Source: Bifidobacterium pseudolongum subsp. globosum (GTDB lineage Bacteria > Actinomycetota > Actinomycetes > Actinomycetales > Bifidobacteriaceae). Taken from it: a stretch of DNA of 64,000 nt. The notes under the pieces are model-generated. The model was not told where the DNA came from and searched no databases. It saw only the letters and a list, made by a program, of their open reading frames with translations. Made by a program: the position numbers and the translations under genes. Shown piece by piece: positions 33,787 through 42,172 of this stretch. Where the stretch lies: assembly GCF_000741295.1 (NCBI RefSeq), contig NZ_JGZG01000005.1, positions 62,001 through 126,000 on the forward strand, given 5' to 3'. Numbering within the stretch: the stretch's first letter is position 1; each line of letters starts with the position of its first letter.

Positions 33787-34812
33787 ATGGCAATCCACAA
33801 CTCACTTTCCGAACTCATCGGCAACACCCCGCTCATCAAGCTCAACCATGTGACCGACGGCGTCAAAGCCACCATCGCCGTCAAGGTGGAGTACTTCAAT
33901 CCCGGCGGATCGTCCAAGGACCGCATCGCCGCACGCATCATCGACGCCGCCGAACGCGAAGGCAAACTCAAGCCCGGCGGTGTGATTGTAGAGCCGACGT
34001 CCGGCAACACCGGCGTGGGGCTCGCCATGGTGGCCCAGCAGCGCGGCTACCGTACGGTCTTCGTGGTGCCCGACAAAGTGAACGAGACCAAGCGCGCCGT
34101 ACTGCGCGCCTACGGAGCGGAGGTCGTGGTGACCCCCACCGACGTGGAACCCGATGACCCGCGCTCGTACTACCGAGTGTCCGACCGCTTGGCCGAGACG
34201 ATCCCCGGCGCCTTCAAGCCCAATCAATACAGCAACCCGAACGGCCCGCTGAGCCACTACGAGACGACCGGCCCGGAGATCTGGGAAGCGACCGCGGGCC
34301 AGATCACGCATTTCGTGGCCGGCATCGGCACCGGCGGCACCATCTCGGGCACCGGCCGCTACCTCAAGGAAGCGTCCAACGGCGCCGTGACGGTCGTGGG
34401 TGCCGACCCGGAAGGCTCGATCTACTCCGACCCGACCAACGTGCACGGCTACAGCATCGAAGGCGTGGGCGAGGACTTCTACCCGGCCGCCTACGACCAG
34501 ACGATCGCCGATGCAATCGAGCAGGTGACCGACGCCGAAGCCTACCTGATGACGCGCCGGCTCGCCGGCGAAGAGGGCCTGCTCGTCGGCGGCTCGAGCG
34601 GCATGGCGGTGGCCGCCGCCGTGGCCTACGCGAAGAAGCACGACCTCGATGCATCGCAGACGGTCGTGGTGCTGCTGCCGGATTCGGGCCGCAGCTACCT
34701 TGAGAAGATCTTCAACGACGACTGGATGATCGACAACGGCTTCGCCGACGTGGTGGCCGCCACAAGCCGCCCCTCGATCCTCGACGCGGCGCTCGCCGAA
34801 GCCATGGCCTGA
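33787..34812 (+). CDS. CysK/CBS-type PLP enzyme (cystathionine beta-synthase or cysteine synthase)
   Basis: 341 residues; ATG with CAAGGA about 8 nt upstream. Fold-type II PLP enzyme: Lys44 in FNPGGSSKDRIAARII, substrate loop EPTSGNTGVGLAMVA and phosphate loop GTGGTISGTGRYLK. The segment YSIEGVGEDFYPAAYD and the AFKPNQYSNPNGPLSHYETT stretch resemble actinobacterial cystathionine beta-synthases more than CysK, but the regulatory CBS-domain pair is missing. With the next gene it would form a reverse transsulfuration route from homocysteine to cysteine, as proposed for bifidobacteria; direct O-acetylserine sulfhydrylation is the alternative. Confidence 0.85.
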   Translation: MAIHNSLSELIGNTPLIKLNHVTDGVKATIAVKVEYFNPGGSSKDRIAARIIDAAEREGKLKPGGVIVEPTSGNTGVGLAMVAQQRGYRTVFVVPDKVNETKRAVLRAYGAEVVVTPTDVEPDDPRSYYRVSDRLAETIPGAFKPNQYSNPNGPLSHYETTGPEIWEATAGQITHFVAGIGTGGTISGTGRYLKEASNGAVTVVGADPEGSIYSDPTNVHGYSIEGVGEDFYPAAYDQTIADAIEQVTDAEAYLMTRRLAGEEGLLVGGSSGMAVAAAVAYAKKHDLDASQTVVVLLPDSGRSYLEKIFNDDWMIDNGFADVVAATSRPSILDAALAEAMA

Positions 34813-34866
34813 GCACAACCACCCAATCCCAACCAAGTACACTCAACCACGCACGGAGACACACCA

Positions 34867-36057
34867 ATGAGCACAAACACACACGAGACCCTGCAGAACA
34901 CCACCCTGGGTGTGGCCACCCGCGCCATCCACGCCGGCCAGACGCCCGACCCCACCACGGGCGCCGTTGTCACCCCGATCTTCATGACATCCACGTTCAA
35001 GCAGGACGGTGTGGGTGAGATGCGCAACGGCTACGACTACAGCCGTTCGGTCAACCCAACACGCACCGCGTTCGACGAGCAGCTCGCGGCCGTCGAAGGC
35101 GGCGCATATGCGATGAGCTTCGCCTCCGGGCTCGCGGCGATCGACGTGCTGCTGCGCTCCACCCTGCGTCCCGGCGACAATGTGCTCATCGGCAACGACG
35201 TGTACGGCGGCACCTACCGCCTGCTCGCCAAAGTGTTCGTGCCATGGGGCATCGGGCTCGACGTGGTGGACATCACCGACCCGGCCCAGGTGAGCGCCGC
35301 GCTCGCTGCCAAGCACTACACATACCTGTGGGTGGAAACGCCATCGAACCCGCTGCTCAACATCACCGACATCGCCGCCACGTCCGCCCTCGCGCACCAG
35401 TACGGCACCAAAGTGGTGGTGGACAACACCTTCGCCTCGCCGATCCTGCAGCATCCGCTCGCCGACGGCGCCGACGCCGTGGTCTATTCGACGACGAAGT
35501 ACATCGGCGGCCACTCCGACGTGGTCGGCGGCGCCGTGGTGGTCAACGACGAAACCATGCGCGACCAGATCGCGTTTGTGCAGAACTCCGCGGGCGCGGT
35601 GCCCTCGCCATTCGACGCATGGCTCGACATGCGCGGCTTGAAGACGCTCGAACTGCGCGTGCTGCGCCACAGCGAGAACGCGATGACGATCGCCCACTGG
35701 CTTGAAGGCCACAGCGGCGTGGAACGCGTCTGGTACCCGGGCCTCGAATCACACCCGGGCCATGAGATCGCCGCTCGCCAGATGCATGGCGGGTTCGGAG
35801 GCATGATCTCGGTGCAGCTGGATGGGGGAGCCGAGGCCGCGCGCCGGTTTGCCGCCTCCACCGAGATCTTCACACTGGCGGAATCGTTGGGCGGCGTGGA
35901 ATCGCTCATCGAGGTCCCCGCCGCCATGACGCACATGTCGGTCGCCGGCACCACGCTCGAAGTGCCCGCCAACCTGGTGCGCCTCTCGGTCGGCATCGAA
36001 GATGTGGACGACCTCATCGGCGACCTTGAGCAGGCCTTCGCCGCGGTGGCCGACTAG
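34867..36057 (+). CDS. metB: Cystathionine gamma-synthase / gamma-lyase
   Basis: 396 residues, ATG preceded by a CACGGAGA segment, 54 nt after the CysK/CBS-type gene. Cys/Met-metabolism PLP family: GYDYSRSVNPTRTAFDEQLA, FASGLAAIDVLLR, WVETPSNPLLNITDI, Lys211 in YSTTKYIGGHSD, and SLGGVESLIEVPAAMTH. Sequence alone does not separate MetB (O-succinyl/acetyl-homoserine plus cysteine) from the lyase, and actinobacterial members often do both; next to a CBS-type enzyme the lyase direction is favoured. Ends with a 4-nt overlap with the convergent glycosidase gene. Confidence 0.92.
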   Translation: MSTNTHETLQNTTLGVATRAIHAGQTPDPTTGAVVTPIFMTSTFKQDGVGEMRNGYDYSRSVNPTRTAFDEQLAAVEGGAYAMSFASGLAAIDVLLRSTLRPGDNVLIGNDVYGGTYRLLAKVFVPWGIGLDVVDITDPAQVSAALAAKHYTYLWVETPSNPLLNITDIAATSALAHQYGTKVVVDNTFASPILQHPLADGADAVVYSTTKYIGGHSDVVGGAVVVNDETMRDQIAFVQNSAGAVPSPFDAWLDMRGLKTLELRVLRHSENAMTIAHWLEGHSGVERVWYPGLESHPGHEIAARQMHGGFGGMISVQLDGGAEAARRFAASTEIFTLAESLGGVESLIEVPAAMTHMSVAGTTLEVPANLVRLSVGIEDVDDLIGDLEQAFAAVAD

Positions 36058-37478
36058 TCGAACACCACCGTCGTCAACGAGCGCGCCGGCAGTGCGAGCG
36101 TCTGCGACTCCCGGCCGCGCACGTCGATGCGCAGTGCGGCCGGGTCCACGCGCTCATTGCACAGCACCGCGGCGACCGCGCCGTCCGGCGTGGCGAACGC
36201 GGCGGCATGCAGCCGTTGCGCCTCACGCAGCTCACTGGTGATGCAGTGCGAGCCGATGGGCACGAATTTGGAGAAGTGGCCGAGCGCGTAATAGTCGGCG
36301 TTGCGCGTGCATTCGCCGGTGCGCCGGTCCACCGTCAGCAGGCCGCGGTTGCTCGAATGCGTGTGGTCGTTGCACAGATAGTAGTAATCGGGGCCTCCGC
36401 GCGTGTCGAGCGCGATGTTCCACAGCACGGCGGACTGCGCCCAGTTGTTCATCATCGAGATGACGCGCGCGCCCATCGTGACCAACGCGTCGTCCCAGTT
36501 GCGTGGCCCCCAGTCGCCGCCGGAGGCTTCGGTGACCCAGATGCCTTTCGTGGGCCAACGGCGGTGGATGTCGCTCATCGTGCGCGCGGCGCCGCCGTAG
36601 TAGTGCCATGCCGAGCCGGCCGTGGCGGCGAACGCGCGCGGGTCCATATACAGTTCGCGCACAAAACGCCCGTCGGGGTAGTGGTCGGTGGAGTAGTTGT
36701 GGTCCCAGCACATGATGCGCACGTCGCCGAGCCCATGCGCGCGCAGGCATGGCGCCAGGAAGCGCGCGATGAACCGCGCCTGCTGGCTTGGGCTCATCGC
36801 CATCGACGGCCAGCGTGACTGCGGGTAGTCGGGTTCGTTCGTGGGCGTGACGCCGAAGACATGCAGGCCGTGGCGCCGGTAGGTCTCGATGAACCGCGCC
36901 AGGTATTCGGCGTACACCGGGTAGGCGGCGGGGCGCAGCCAGCCGGTCAGGCGCGTCAACGGGCGTTTGCCGAGCGCGCTGAAGTTCGTCTTCATCCACC
37001 ACGGCGCGCTCCACGGGCTGACGATGATGTTGAGGTCGGGGGCGGAGGCGGCCGGCCCCATGGATTGCGCGCGCATCGCCTGCGCGGCCTTGACCATCGG
37101 CAGGATCGTGTATTCCTCGGGCCTGAAGTCGAGGGTGCGCAGATGCCGGTCGGGGCGCCGTCGCGTGAAGCGGTATGGGCGCGTCACATGGTCGGAGGGG
37201 CCCACCGGCTGGCGCAGCATCGAGATGCCGATGCCCTCGGTCACACTGAACAGGTCGCGCAACGCGCGGTGCGGATGGCGCATGGCGTTGTGCCACAGGT
37301 AGCTCGTGGCCTGCGTGATCGACGCGCCGAACCCGTCGATGCGCTGGCGGGGGCGCGCCGGGTCGAGAACCAGTGTGGCGGCCGTCTCCGCGCCCGGAGC
37401 GACCCGGAGGTCCACCGGGCGCAGCGCCGCCTCAAGCATCGTGTCATGGGCGTTCGCATACGTGGTAAACATGCGCAT
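36054..37478 (-). CDS. Glycoside hydrolase family 30 (glucosylceramidase-like)
   Basis: 474 residues. GH30 features: QRIDGFGASITQATSYLW, RQPVGPSDHV, acid/base Glu215 in GVTPTNEPDY and nucleophile Glu317 in IWVTEASGGDW, with HYYGG between them. No signal peptide or anchor, so it acts inside the cell on an imported or small glycoside; beta-glucosidase, beta-xylosidase or beta-1,6-glucanase activities all occur in GH30. I chose ATG 37478: TACAGT lies 6 nt upstream with no Shine-Dalgarno, which fits a leaderless start. The ATG at 37505 would place this box inside the gene. Confidence 0.9.
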   Translation of the reverse strand: MRMFTTYANAHDTMLEAALRPVDLRVAPGAETAATLVLDPARPRQRIDGFGASITQATSYLWHNAMRHPHRALRDLFSVTEGIGISMLRQPVGPSDHVTRPYRFTRRRPDRHLRTLDFRPEEYTILPMVKAAQAMRAQSMGPAASAPDLNIIVSPWSAPWWMKTNFSALGKRPLTRLTGWLRPAAYPVYAEYLARFIETYRRHGLHVFGVTPTNEPDYPQSRWPSMAMSPSQQARFIARFLAPCLRAHGLGDVRIMCWDHNYSTDHYPDGRFVRELYMDPRAFAATAGSAWHYYGGAARTMSDIHRRWPTKGIWVTEASGGDWGPRNWDDALVTMGARVISMMNNWAQSAVLWNIALDTRGGPDYYYLCNDHTHSSNRGLLTVDRRTGECTRNADYYALGHFSKFVPIGSHCITSELREAQRLHAAAFATPDGAVAAVLCNERVDPAALRIDVRGRESQTLALPARSLTTVVFD

Positions 37479-37484
37479 GGGGCC

Positions 37485-37490
37485 ACTGTA
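37485..37490 (-). promoter_or_regulatory. Candidate leaderless -10 box of the GH30 gene
   Basis: TACAGT on the minus strand, 6 nt before the chosen ATG; no ribosome-binding site. Confidence 0.4.
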
Positions 37491-37549
37491 GCGCGCCGGC
37501 GCCATGCGCGCGTGCGGATTGCGCCGAGCGCCCAGCTGTGTGCGTGCGG

Positions 37550-39529
37550 TCAGTCGGAGAACTCGTTGATCGCCGCAAGGAAGCGCGCGCCGTAGCGTTC
37601 GAGCTTGTTGGCGCCTACGCCGTTGACCTCGAGGAACTCCTCGCTGGTGTGCGGGCGGCGCTGCGCCATGTCGCGCAACGCCTTGTCGGAAAACACGATG
37701 TATGGCGGTTTGCCGATGTCGCGCGCGATCTCCAGACGCAGTGCGCGCAGGCGTTCGAACAGCGCCTCGCCGTCGCCGTCCGGCGTGAACGAGCCGATCG
37801 GCCCGCCTGTGCCGCCCTTGCCGTATGCGGCATGCTGCGTGCGCGGGGCCGTGCGCGCCGCTTTGCGCTCCGTCTTCTTGATCTCGTAATGGAACGTGGG
37901 GCTAGCGGTCTCTGCGGCGCGCGGGCCGAACTGCACAAGCGGCAGCCGTCCTTCGCCGATATACAGGAACCCATCCGCCACCATCTGGTTGAGCACGTCG
38001 CGGATCTGGGCCTCCGACGTGCCTTCGAGCGTGGCGTAGGTGGGCAGCGTGTCGAAGCCGCGGGCCAGCACATCCTGCGCCTTCGAGCCACGCAGCACCG
38101 CTACGATCTTGCCCATGCCGAAATGCTGGCTCAGGTCGTGCACGCACATGCTGATCGCGCGTGCGACCGGCGTCACGTCCACGGTGGCGAAGGTGCTTGC
38201 GCAGTTCACGCATCCGCCGGTGCAATGGCCCGTGCCTGGGACGTCGTGTTCGCCGAAATAGCGCGTCATGTAGCGGTGCAGGCATTCGGTGGTGCGGCAG
38301 TAGCCAATCATGCCGTCGAGCAGTTGGCGTTTGGACCGGCGCACCAGGTCCTGTTCGTCGGCGGTGAGGCGTTCGTTGGGGCCGCCCATGTCGAGCAGCC
38401 GGCGCCGCGTGACGATGTCCGATTCGTTCCATAGCAGCGTGCAGCGGCTCGGCTCGCCGTCGCGGCCCGCGCGGCCGGCCTCCTGATAGTACGATTCGAT
38501 GCTTTCGGGCATGTTGTGGTGGATCACAAAGCGCACATTTGACTTGTCGATGCCCATGCCGAACGCGTTTGTGGCCACCACGACCGGCGTGCGGTCGGTC
38601 ACGAAGTCACGCTGCGCCTGTTCGCGTGTGGGCGCGGGCATGCCGCCATGGTAGGCCGCCGCCACGTCGCCCGGCGCATTGCCCGCGCCGCGCGCCGCGC
38701 GCAATTGCGGCACGAGCGTGTTGAGCGTCTGCGCGAGCGCCTCGGTCTCTTTGCGTGTGGCGCAGTACACGATGCCCGATTCGTCCGCATGTTCGGCCAC
38801 GTAGTTCGCGATCCAGTTCGCCTTCTCGCGCGTATTGAGTTTGAGCATGTCGAAATACAGGTTCGTGCGGTCGAAGCCGGTCACCAGCACGAGCGGGTCG
38901 CGCAGGCCCAGCAGTTGCACGATGTCGCGGCGCACGCGTTCGGTCGCGGTGGCGGTGAACGCGGCCACGGTGGGGCGGTCGGGGAGGGCTGCGATGAATT
39001 CGCCGATGCCCAGATACGACGAGCGGAAGTCCTGTCCCCATTGCGAAACGCAGTGCGCCTCGTCCACCGCGATCAACGCGATGTCGGCGCGTGCCGCGAA
39101 ATTGCGGAAGCGCGGCGTCTCCAGGCGTTCGGGCGCCACATAGAGCAGTTTCACCTTGCCGGCATAGGCGGCGTCGAGCACCTGCTCCTGCTCGTCCATG
39201 GTTTGCGTGGTGTTGATGAAAGCAGCGGGGATGCCGATCTCGTTCGCACCGTCCACCTGGTCGCGCATCAAGGAGATGAGCGGGGAGATGACGATTGTGA
39301 TGCCGTGGAGCAGCAGCGCGGGAATCTGGTAGCACACGGATTTGCCCGAGCCCGTGGGCATGACACCCAGCACGTCGCGGTTGGAGGCGATCGCCTCGAT
39401 GAGTTCGGCTTGGCCGGGGCGGAACGATTCGTAACCGAAGTGCTCGCGCAACGCCGCCAGCGCGGCCTGCGATCCGTAGTGGGCGGCATCGGGCTGGCTG
39501 GCGTGTGCGTGTGCTTCGAATCCTGTCAT
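37550..39529 (-). CDS. recQ: ATP-dependent DNA helicase RecQ
   Basis: 659 residues. Starts MTGFEAHAHAS; the core begins LREHFGYESFRPGQAELIEA (RecQ motif 0), then Walker A MPTGSGKSVCYQ, DEAH in VDEAHCVSQWGQDFR, TATATERVRRDI, HNMPESIESYYQEAGRAGRDG (motifs V-VI), the zinc-binding cysteines of the RecQ-Ct domain (GTGHCTGGCVNCAS) and a C-terminal HRDC domain (EFLEVNGVGANKLERYGARF). It unwinds recombination intermediates. TACACT sits 8 nt before the ATG without a Shine-Dalgarno, again suggesting leaderless translation. Confidence 0.96.
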   Translation of the reverse strand: MTGFEAHAHASQPDAAHYGSQAALAALREHFGYESFRPGQAELIEAIASNRDVLGVMPTGSGKSVCYQIPALLLHGITIVISPLISLMRDQVDGANEIGIPAAFINTTQTMDEQEQVLDAAYAGKVKLLYVAPERLETPRFRNFAARADIALIAVDEAHCVSQWGQDFRSSYLGIGEFIAALPDRPTVAAFTATATERVRRDIVQLLGLRDPLVLVTGFDRTNLYFDMLKLNTREKANWIANYVAEHADESGIVYCATRKETEALAQTLNTLVPQLRAARGAGNAPGDVAAAYHGGMPAPTREQAQRDFVTDRTPVVVATNAFGMGIDKSNVRFVIHHNMPESIESYYQEAGRAGRDGEPSRCTLLWNESDIVTRRRLLDMGGPNERLTADEQDLVRRSKRQLLDGMIGYCRTTECLHRYMTRYFGEHDVPGTGHCTGGCVNCASTFATVDVTPVARAISMCVHDLSQHFGMGKIVAVLRGSKAQDVLARGFDTLPTYATLEGTSEAQIRDVLNQMVADGFLYIGEGRLPLVQFGPRAAETASPTFHYEIKKTERKAARTAPRTQHAAYGKGGTGGPIGSFTPDGDGEALFERLRALRLEIARDIGKPPYIVFSDKALRDMAQRRPHTSEEFLEVNGVGANKLERYGARFLAAINEFSD

Positions 39530-39537
39530 AGCCGCCC

Positions 39538-39543
39538 AGTGTA
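39538..39543 (-). promoter_or_regulatory. Candidate leaderless -10 box of recQ
   Basis: TACACT on the minus strand, 8 nt before the recQ ATG at 39529; no ribosome-binding site. Confidence 0.4.
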
Positions 39544-39593
39544 CCAACGCCGCCCCATTGGCGGTAGGGGCGGCGTCGGGGCGTGTTTGGGCG

Positions 39594-40622
39594 TCAGGCG
39601 GCCTCCACCGGGAACTCTTCCACAACGCGCATGGCGTCGACGATCATCTGCGGGGTGGCATCCGGCACGGCGGCCAAGAACGTCGAATCCGGCTGTGCGG
39701 TGTATTCGGCCACCGTCTGCAGGTTCTCGTCGGTGAACTCGAGGTTCATCTGCTTCCAGGAGTGGGGCAGGCCAACGCTGTCGTAGTACGCGAGCAGCTG
39801 GCGCGCTTCGGCTTCCTTGCCCTCGGCCACGAGCTGCACGAGCACGCCGTAGGCCACCTTGTCGCCGTGCATCGTGGCGGCGGAACCCGGCACCTGCGTC
39901 AGGCCGTTGTGCAGGGCGTGGGCACCCGACACGCGGGCGCGCTCGCAGCCAAGGCCGCCCACGGTGCCGGCCAGGCCGATGATCGTGTCGATGAGCAGGC
40001 GTACCTGCTCGTTGTCGTAGTCACCGGCGCGCAGGGCCTTGAGGGCGTCTTCGCTGTGCTCGAGCAGAATGTCGTGGATCAGGTGCGCGGACTGGTAGGC
40101 GAGCTGGTCGAAGGCGCTCAGGTCGTTGGCGCGTTCGAGCACCGGCGCGCACTCGTACCATTTGGCGATCGTGTCGCCGATGCCGCCCACCATTTTCTCG
40201 GCGGGCGCGCGCGCGATCAGCGCGGAGTCCACGATCATCGCCACGCTGTTGCGGCCGTGCAGCGGCGAGCCCACATAGCGGTGCTCGTCGTCGTAGTTCA
40301 CCGAGAACGGCGTGTATGCGGCGCACGCGCAGGCGAGCGTCGGCACCATGATCAGGTCCACGTTCAGCAGTTCGGCCACGTTCTTGGCGGTGTCGGCGAG
40401 CTTGCCCGCGCCGATCGCCACGATCGCGTCGGCGTCGAGCGCGCGGGCCTGTTCGGCGAGTTCGCGCGCGTTGCGTTCGCTCGACGATCCGTCGTAGCGC
40501 AGCGCCGGCGCGAAGAACTCGCTTGAGCCGGTGTAGTCGAGGAACGGCTGGGCGGACAGTTCGCTGGTGATGATGACGGGGTGGACGTAGTCCTCGAGGT
40601 AGCTGGGCACGATCGTGGCCAC
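39594..40622 (-). CDS. gldA: Iron-containing alcohol/glycerol dehydrogenase family protein (5' frameshift likely)
   Basis: The frame gives 342 residues from a GTG at 40622 that has no ribosome-binding site. Family features: GAGKLADTAKNVAELL (nucleotide binding), CACAAYTPFSVNYDDE, and metal-binding histidines in VSGAHALHNGLTQVP and MHGDKVAYG. The translation continues sensibly upstream of the GTG as NRYISTPG, which matches the N-terminal strand of GldA-like enzymes, but the only good start (ATG 40687 with AAGGA) is in another frame. One missing C near 40651 would join them. The intact enzyme would be ~364 residues. As it stands the product lacks the first strand and may be inactive. Substrate (glycerol or other polyol) is not certain. 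Confidence 0.85.
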   Translation of the reverse strand: MATIVPSYLEDYVHPVIITSELSAQPFLDYTGSSEFFAPALRYDGSSSERNARELAEQARALDADAIVAIGAGKLADTAKNVAELLNVDLIMVPTLACACAAYTPFSVNYDDEHRYVGSPLHGRNSVAMIVDSALIARAPAEKMVGGIGDTIAKWYECAPVLERANDLSAFDQLAYQSAHLIHDILLEHSEDALKALRAGDYDNEQVRLLIDTIIGLAGTVGGLGCERARVSGAHALHNGLTQVPGSAATMHGDKVAYGVLVQLVAEGKEAEARQLLAYYDSVGLPHSWKQMNLEFTDENLQTVAEYTAQPDSTFLAAVPDATPQMIVDAMRVVEEFPVEAA

Positions 40623-40687
40623 GCCGGGGGTGCTGATGTAGCGGTTGGGGCCGGGCGGACGTCGGAATCTTGAACATTGGTTGCCAT
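40623..40687 (-). other. Out-of-frame 5' end of the glycerol-dehydrogenase-like gene
   Basis: From ATG 40687 (AAGGACAG 7 nt upstream) the frame reads MATNVQDSDVRP and then shifts into Pro-Thr-Ala rich nonsense. Adding one base in the GGGGCC-GGGC run (about 40647-40657) restores RPGPNRYISTPGVATIV, which runs into the main frame. Real mutation or base-calling error in a G/C run. Confidence 0.7.
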
Positions 40688-40994
40688 GGGAAAGCTGTCC
40701 TTACGACAAAGGGTCAAATGCGAAAGAAGGATCAGGGCCGTGCCACACCAAGGGCCGTGGGTTGTGGCCGGTGTGCGGGGCTCCTCACCGTTGCGCGTGC
40801 AACGGTGAGCTTGTGGCCGGGTCGGCAACGTTGGGGCCGATTGTAGGACGACCGTTTGTATTTCGTGCATGCGATGTTCACTTCGAGAGGAAGGGCACCG
40901 GGCCGCACGGCCCGCGGTCGGGGCCGCCGGGGACGGCGGAGTAGAGTGGGAAGCCGGCGGAACATGCGCCACGACCACCAGCAAAGGATGAGCC
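40688..40994. other. Divergent intergenic region between gldA-like and luxS
   Basis: 307 bases. Contains a perfect 11-bp hairpin CTCACCGTTGC-GCGT-GCAACGGTGAG (40784-40809) and two overlapping GGCC-rich dyads around 40735-40780 and 40905-40935. Promoters for both genes must lie here; no consensus pair stands out. No coding frame. Confidence 0.55.
40784..40809. repeat. Perfect hairpin in the luxS upstream region
   Basis: 11-bp perfect stem with loop GCGT, 185 nt upstream of luxS. It could be an RNA leader structure or a dyad operator. No T-run follows in either direction. Confidence 0.5.
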
Positions 40995-41489
40995 ATGACT
41001 GAAGAACAGACCAGCAAGCCACGCCCGGAAAGCTTCGAACTCGACCATACCAAGGTCAAGGCCCCGTATGTGCGGTTCATCGACACGCAGACCGGCCCCA
41101 ACGGCGATGTGATCTCGAACTACGACCTGCGCCTTGTGCAGCCGAACGAGAACGCGATCCCCACCGCGGGCCTGCACACGATCGAACACACGATCGCCGT
41201 GCTGCTGCGCGAGCGCATCCCCGGCTACATCGACTGCTCGCCGTTCGGATGCCGCACCGGTTTCCACCTGCTCACGTGGGGCGAGCATTCACCCGAGGAC
41301 GTGGCGAAGGCGTTGAAGGAATCGCTCGAGTTCATCGCGTATGAGGCCGAGTGGAGCGATGTGCCCGCCACCACCATCGAAAGCTGCGGCAACTACCGCG
41401 ACCACAGCCTGTTCACCGCCAAGGAATGGGCCAAGGACATCCTGGACAAGGGCATCAGCTCCGACGCCTTCGAACGCAAGGTCGTCTGA
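40995..41489 (+). CDS. luxS: S-ribosylhomocysteine lyase
   Basis: 164 residues; ATG with AAAGGA upstream. Diagnostic LuxS motifs: [14 protein letters not shown], metal ligands His-x-x-x-His in [26 protein letters not shown], and the third ligand Cys in [10 protein letters not shown]. It splits S-ribosylhomocysteine into homocysteine and the AI-2 precursor. Homocysteine made here could feed the CysK/CBS-type and cystathionine enzymes ~5 kb upstream. Confidence 0.97.
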   Translation: MTEEQTSKPRPESFELDHTKVKAPYVRFIDTQTGPNGDVISNYDLRLVQPNENAIPTAGLHTIEHTIAVLLRERIPGYIDCSPFGCRTGFHLLTWGEHSPEDVAKALKESLEFIAYEAEWSDVPATTIESCGNYRDHSLFTAKEWAKDILDKGISSDAFERKVV

Positions 41490-41579
41490 GCGCGCCGACG
41501 ACAATGTACGTATATATGCGTATATATGTATAAATACACAATGGTTTGACCTCCACCCACCATCGTCGAGGAGTTACCG

Positions 41580-42104
41580 ATGCCGAATGCCTCATCGCGC
41601 CGCTTCCGCCACGCCACCATGCAGGACTACCCGCAGATGGAGCGCATCTATGCCCATGCCCGCGAGCTCATGGCGCGCAACGGCAACCCGACGCAATGGG
41701 GCAACACCTTCCCGCGCCCCGAAGTGGTGCGCGACGACATCGCCAACCACCGCACGATCCTGCTCGTGGACACTGTGGGCGGCCATGAGCGCATCCTCGC
41801 GCAATTCGCCGTGTGTCCCGGCCTTGACCCCACCTACGGGTCGATCGAGGGCGCGTGGCTCGACAACGACTCCTACATCACCATCCACCGCATCGCCTCG
41901 TCCGGACTGGTGCGCCACGCCGCGCGCGACTGCATCGAATGGACGCTCAAACACTACGGCAACGTGCGCGTGGACACGCACCCCAACAACAAGGCCATGC
42001 AGCATGTGCTCGAATCATGCGGTTTCGCCCGTTGCGGACTGATCCAGCTCATCGACCGCGACGAAGATCTCACACGCATCGCCTACCAGCGCCACGAATG
42101 GTGA
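41580..42104 (+). CDS. GNAT acetyltransferase
   Basis: 174 residues; ATG with CGAGGAG 7 nt upstream. Starts RRFRHATMQDYPQMERIYAH; contains NPTQWGNTFPRPEVV typical of a GNAT subgroup seen in gut Firmicutes and bifidobacteria, the core IHRIASSGLVRHAARDCIEW and the C-terminal VDTHPNNKAMQHVLESCGF. The classical R/Q-x-x-G-x-G/A loop is degenerate (SGLVRHAA). Substrate unknown. The 90-nt gap after luxS includes AT-rich GTATATATG direct repeats (41512-41530), unusual for this genome. Confidence 0.85.
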   Translation: MPNASSRRFRHATMQDYPQMERIYAHARELMARNGNPTQWGNTFPRPEVVRDDIANHRTILLVDTVGGHERILAQFAVCPGLDPTYGSIEGAWLDNDSYITIHRIASSGLVRHAARDCIEWTLKHYGNVRVDTHPNNKAMQHVLESCGFARCGLIQLIDRDEDLTRIAYQRHEW

Positions 42105-42172
42105 ATTTTCGTGCGCCCCACGGCTCCGCCCGCGTATCGCATTCGTCACATGGCTGAGGCACAATATCGCCT

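Noticed and set aside
33484..33798. 104-codon leftward frame
   Set aside because: No ribosome-binding site, no recognisable domain, Arg/Trp-rich as expected of antisense GC-rich DNA, and it crosses the start of the CysK/CBS-type gene.
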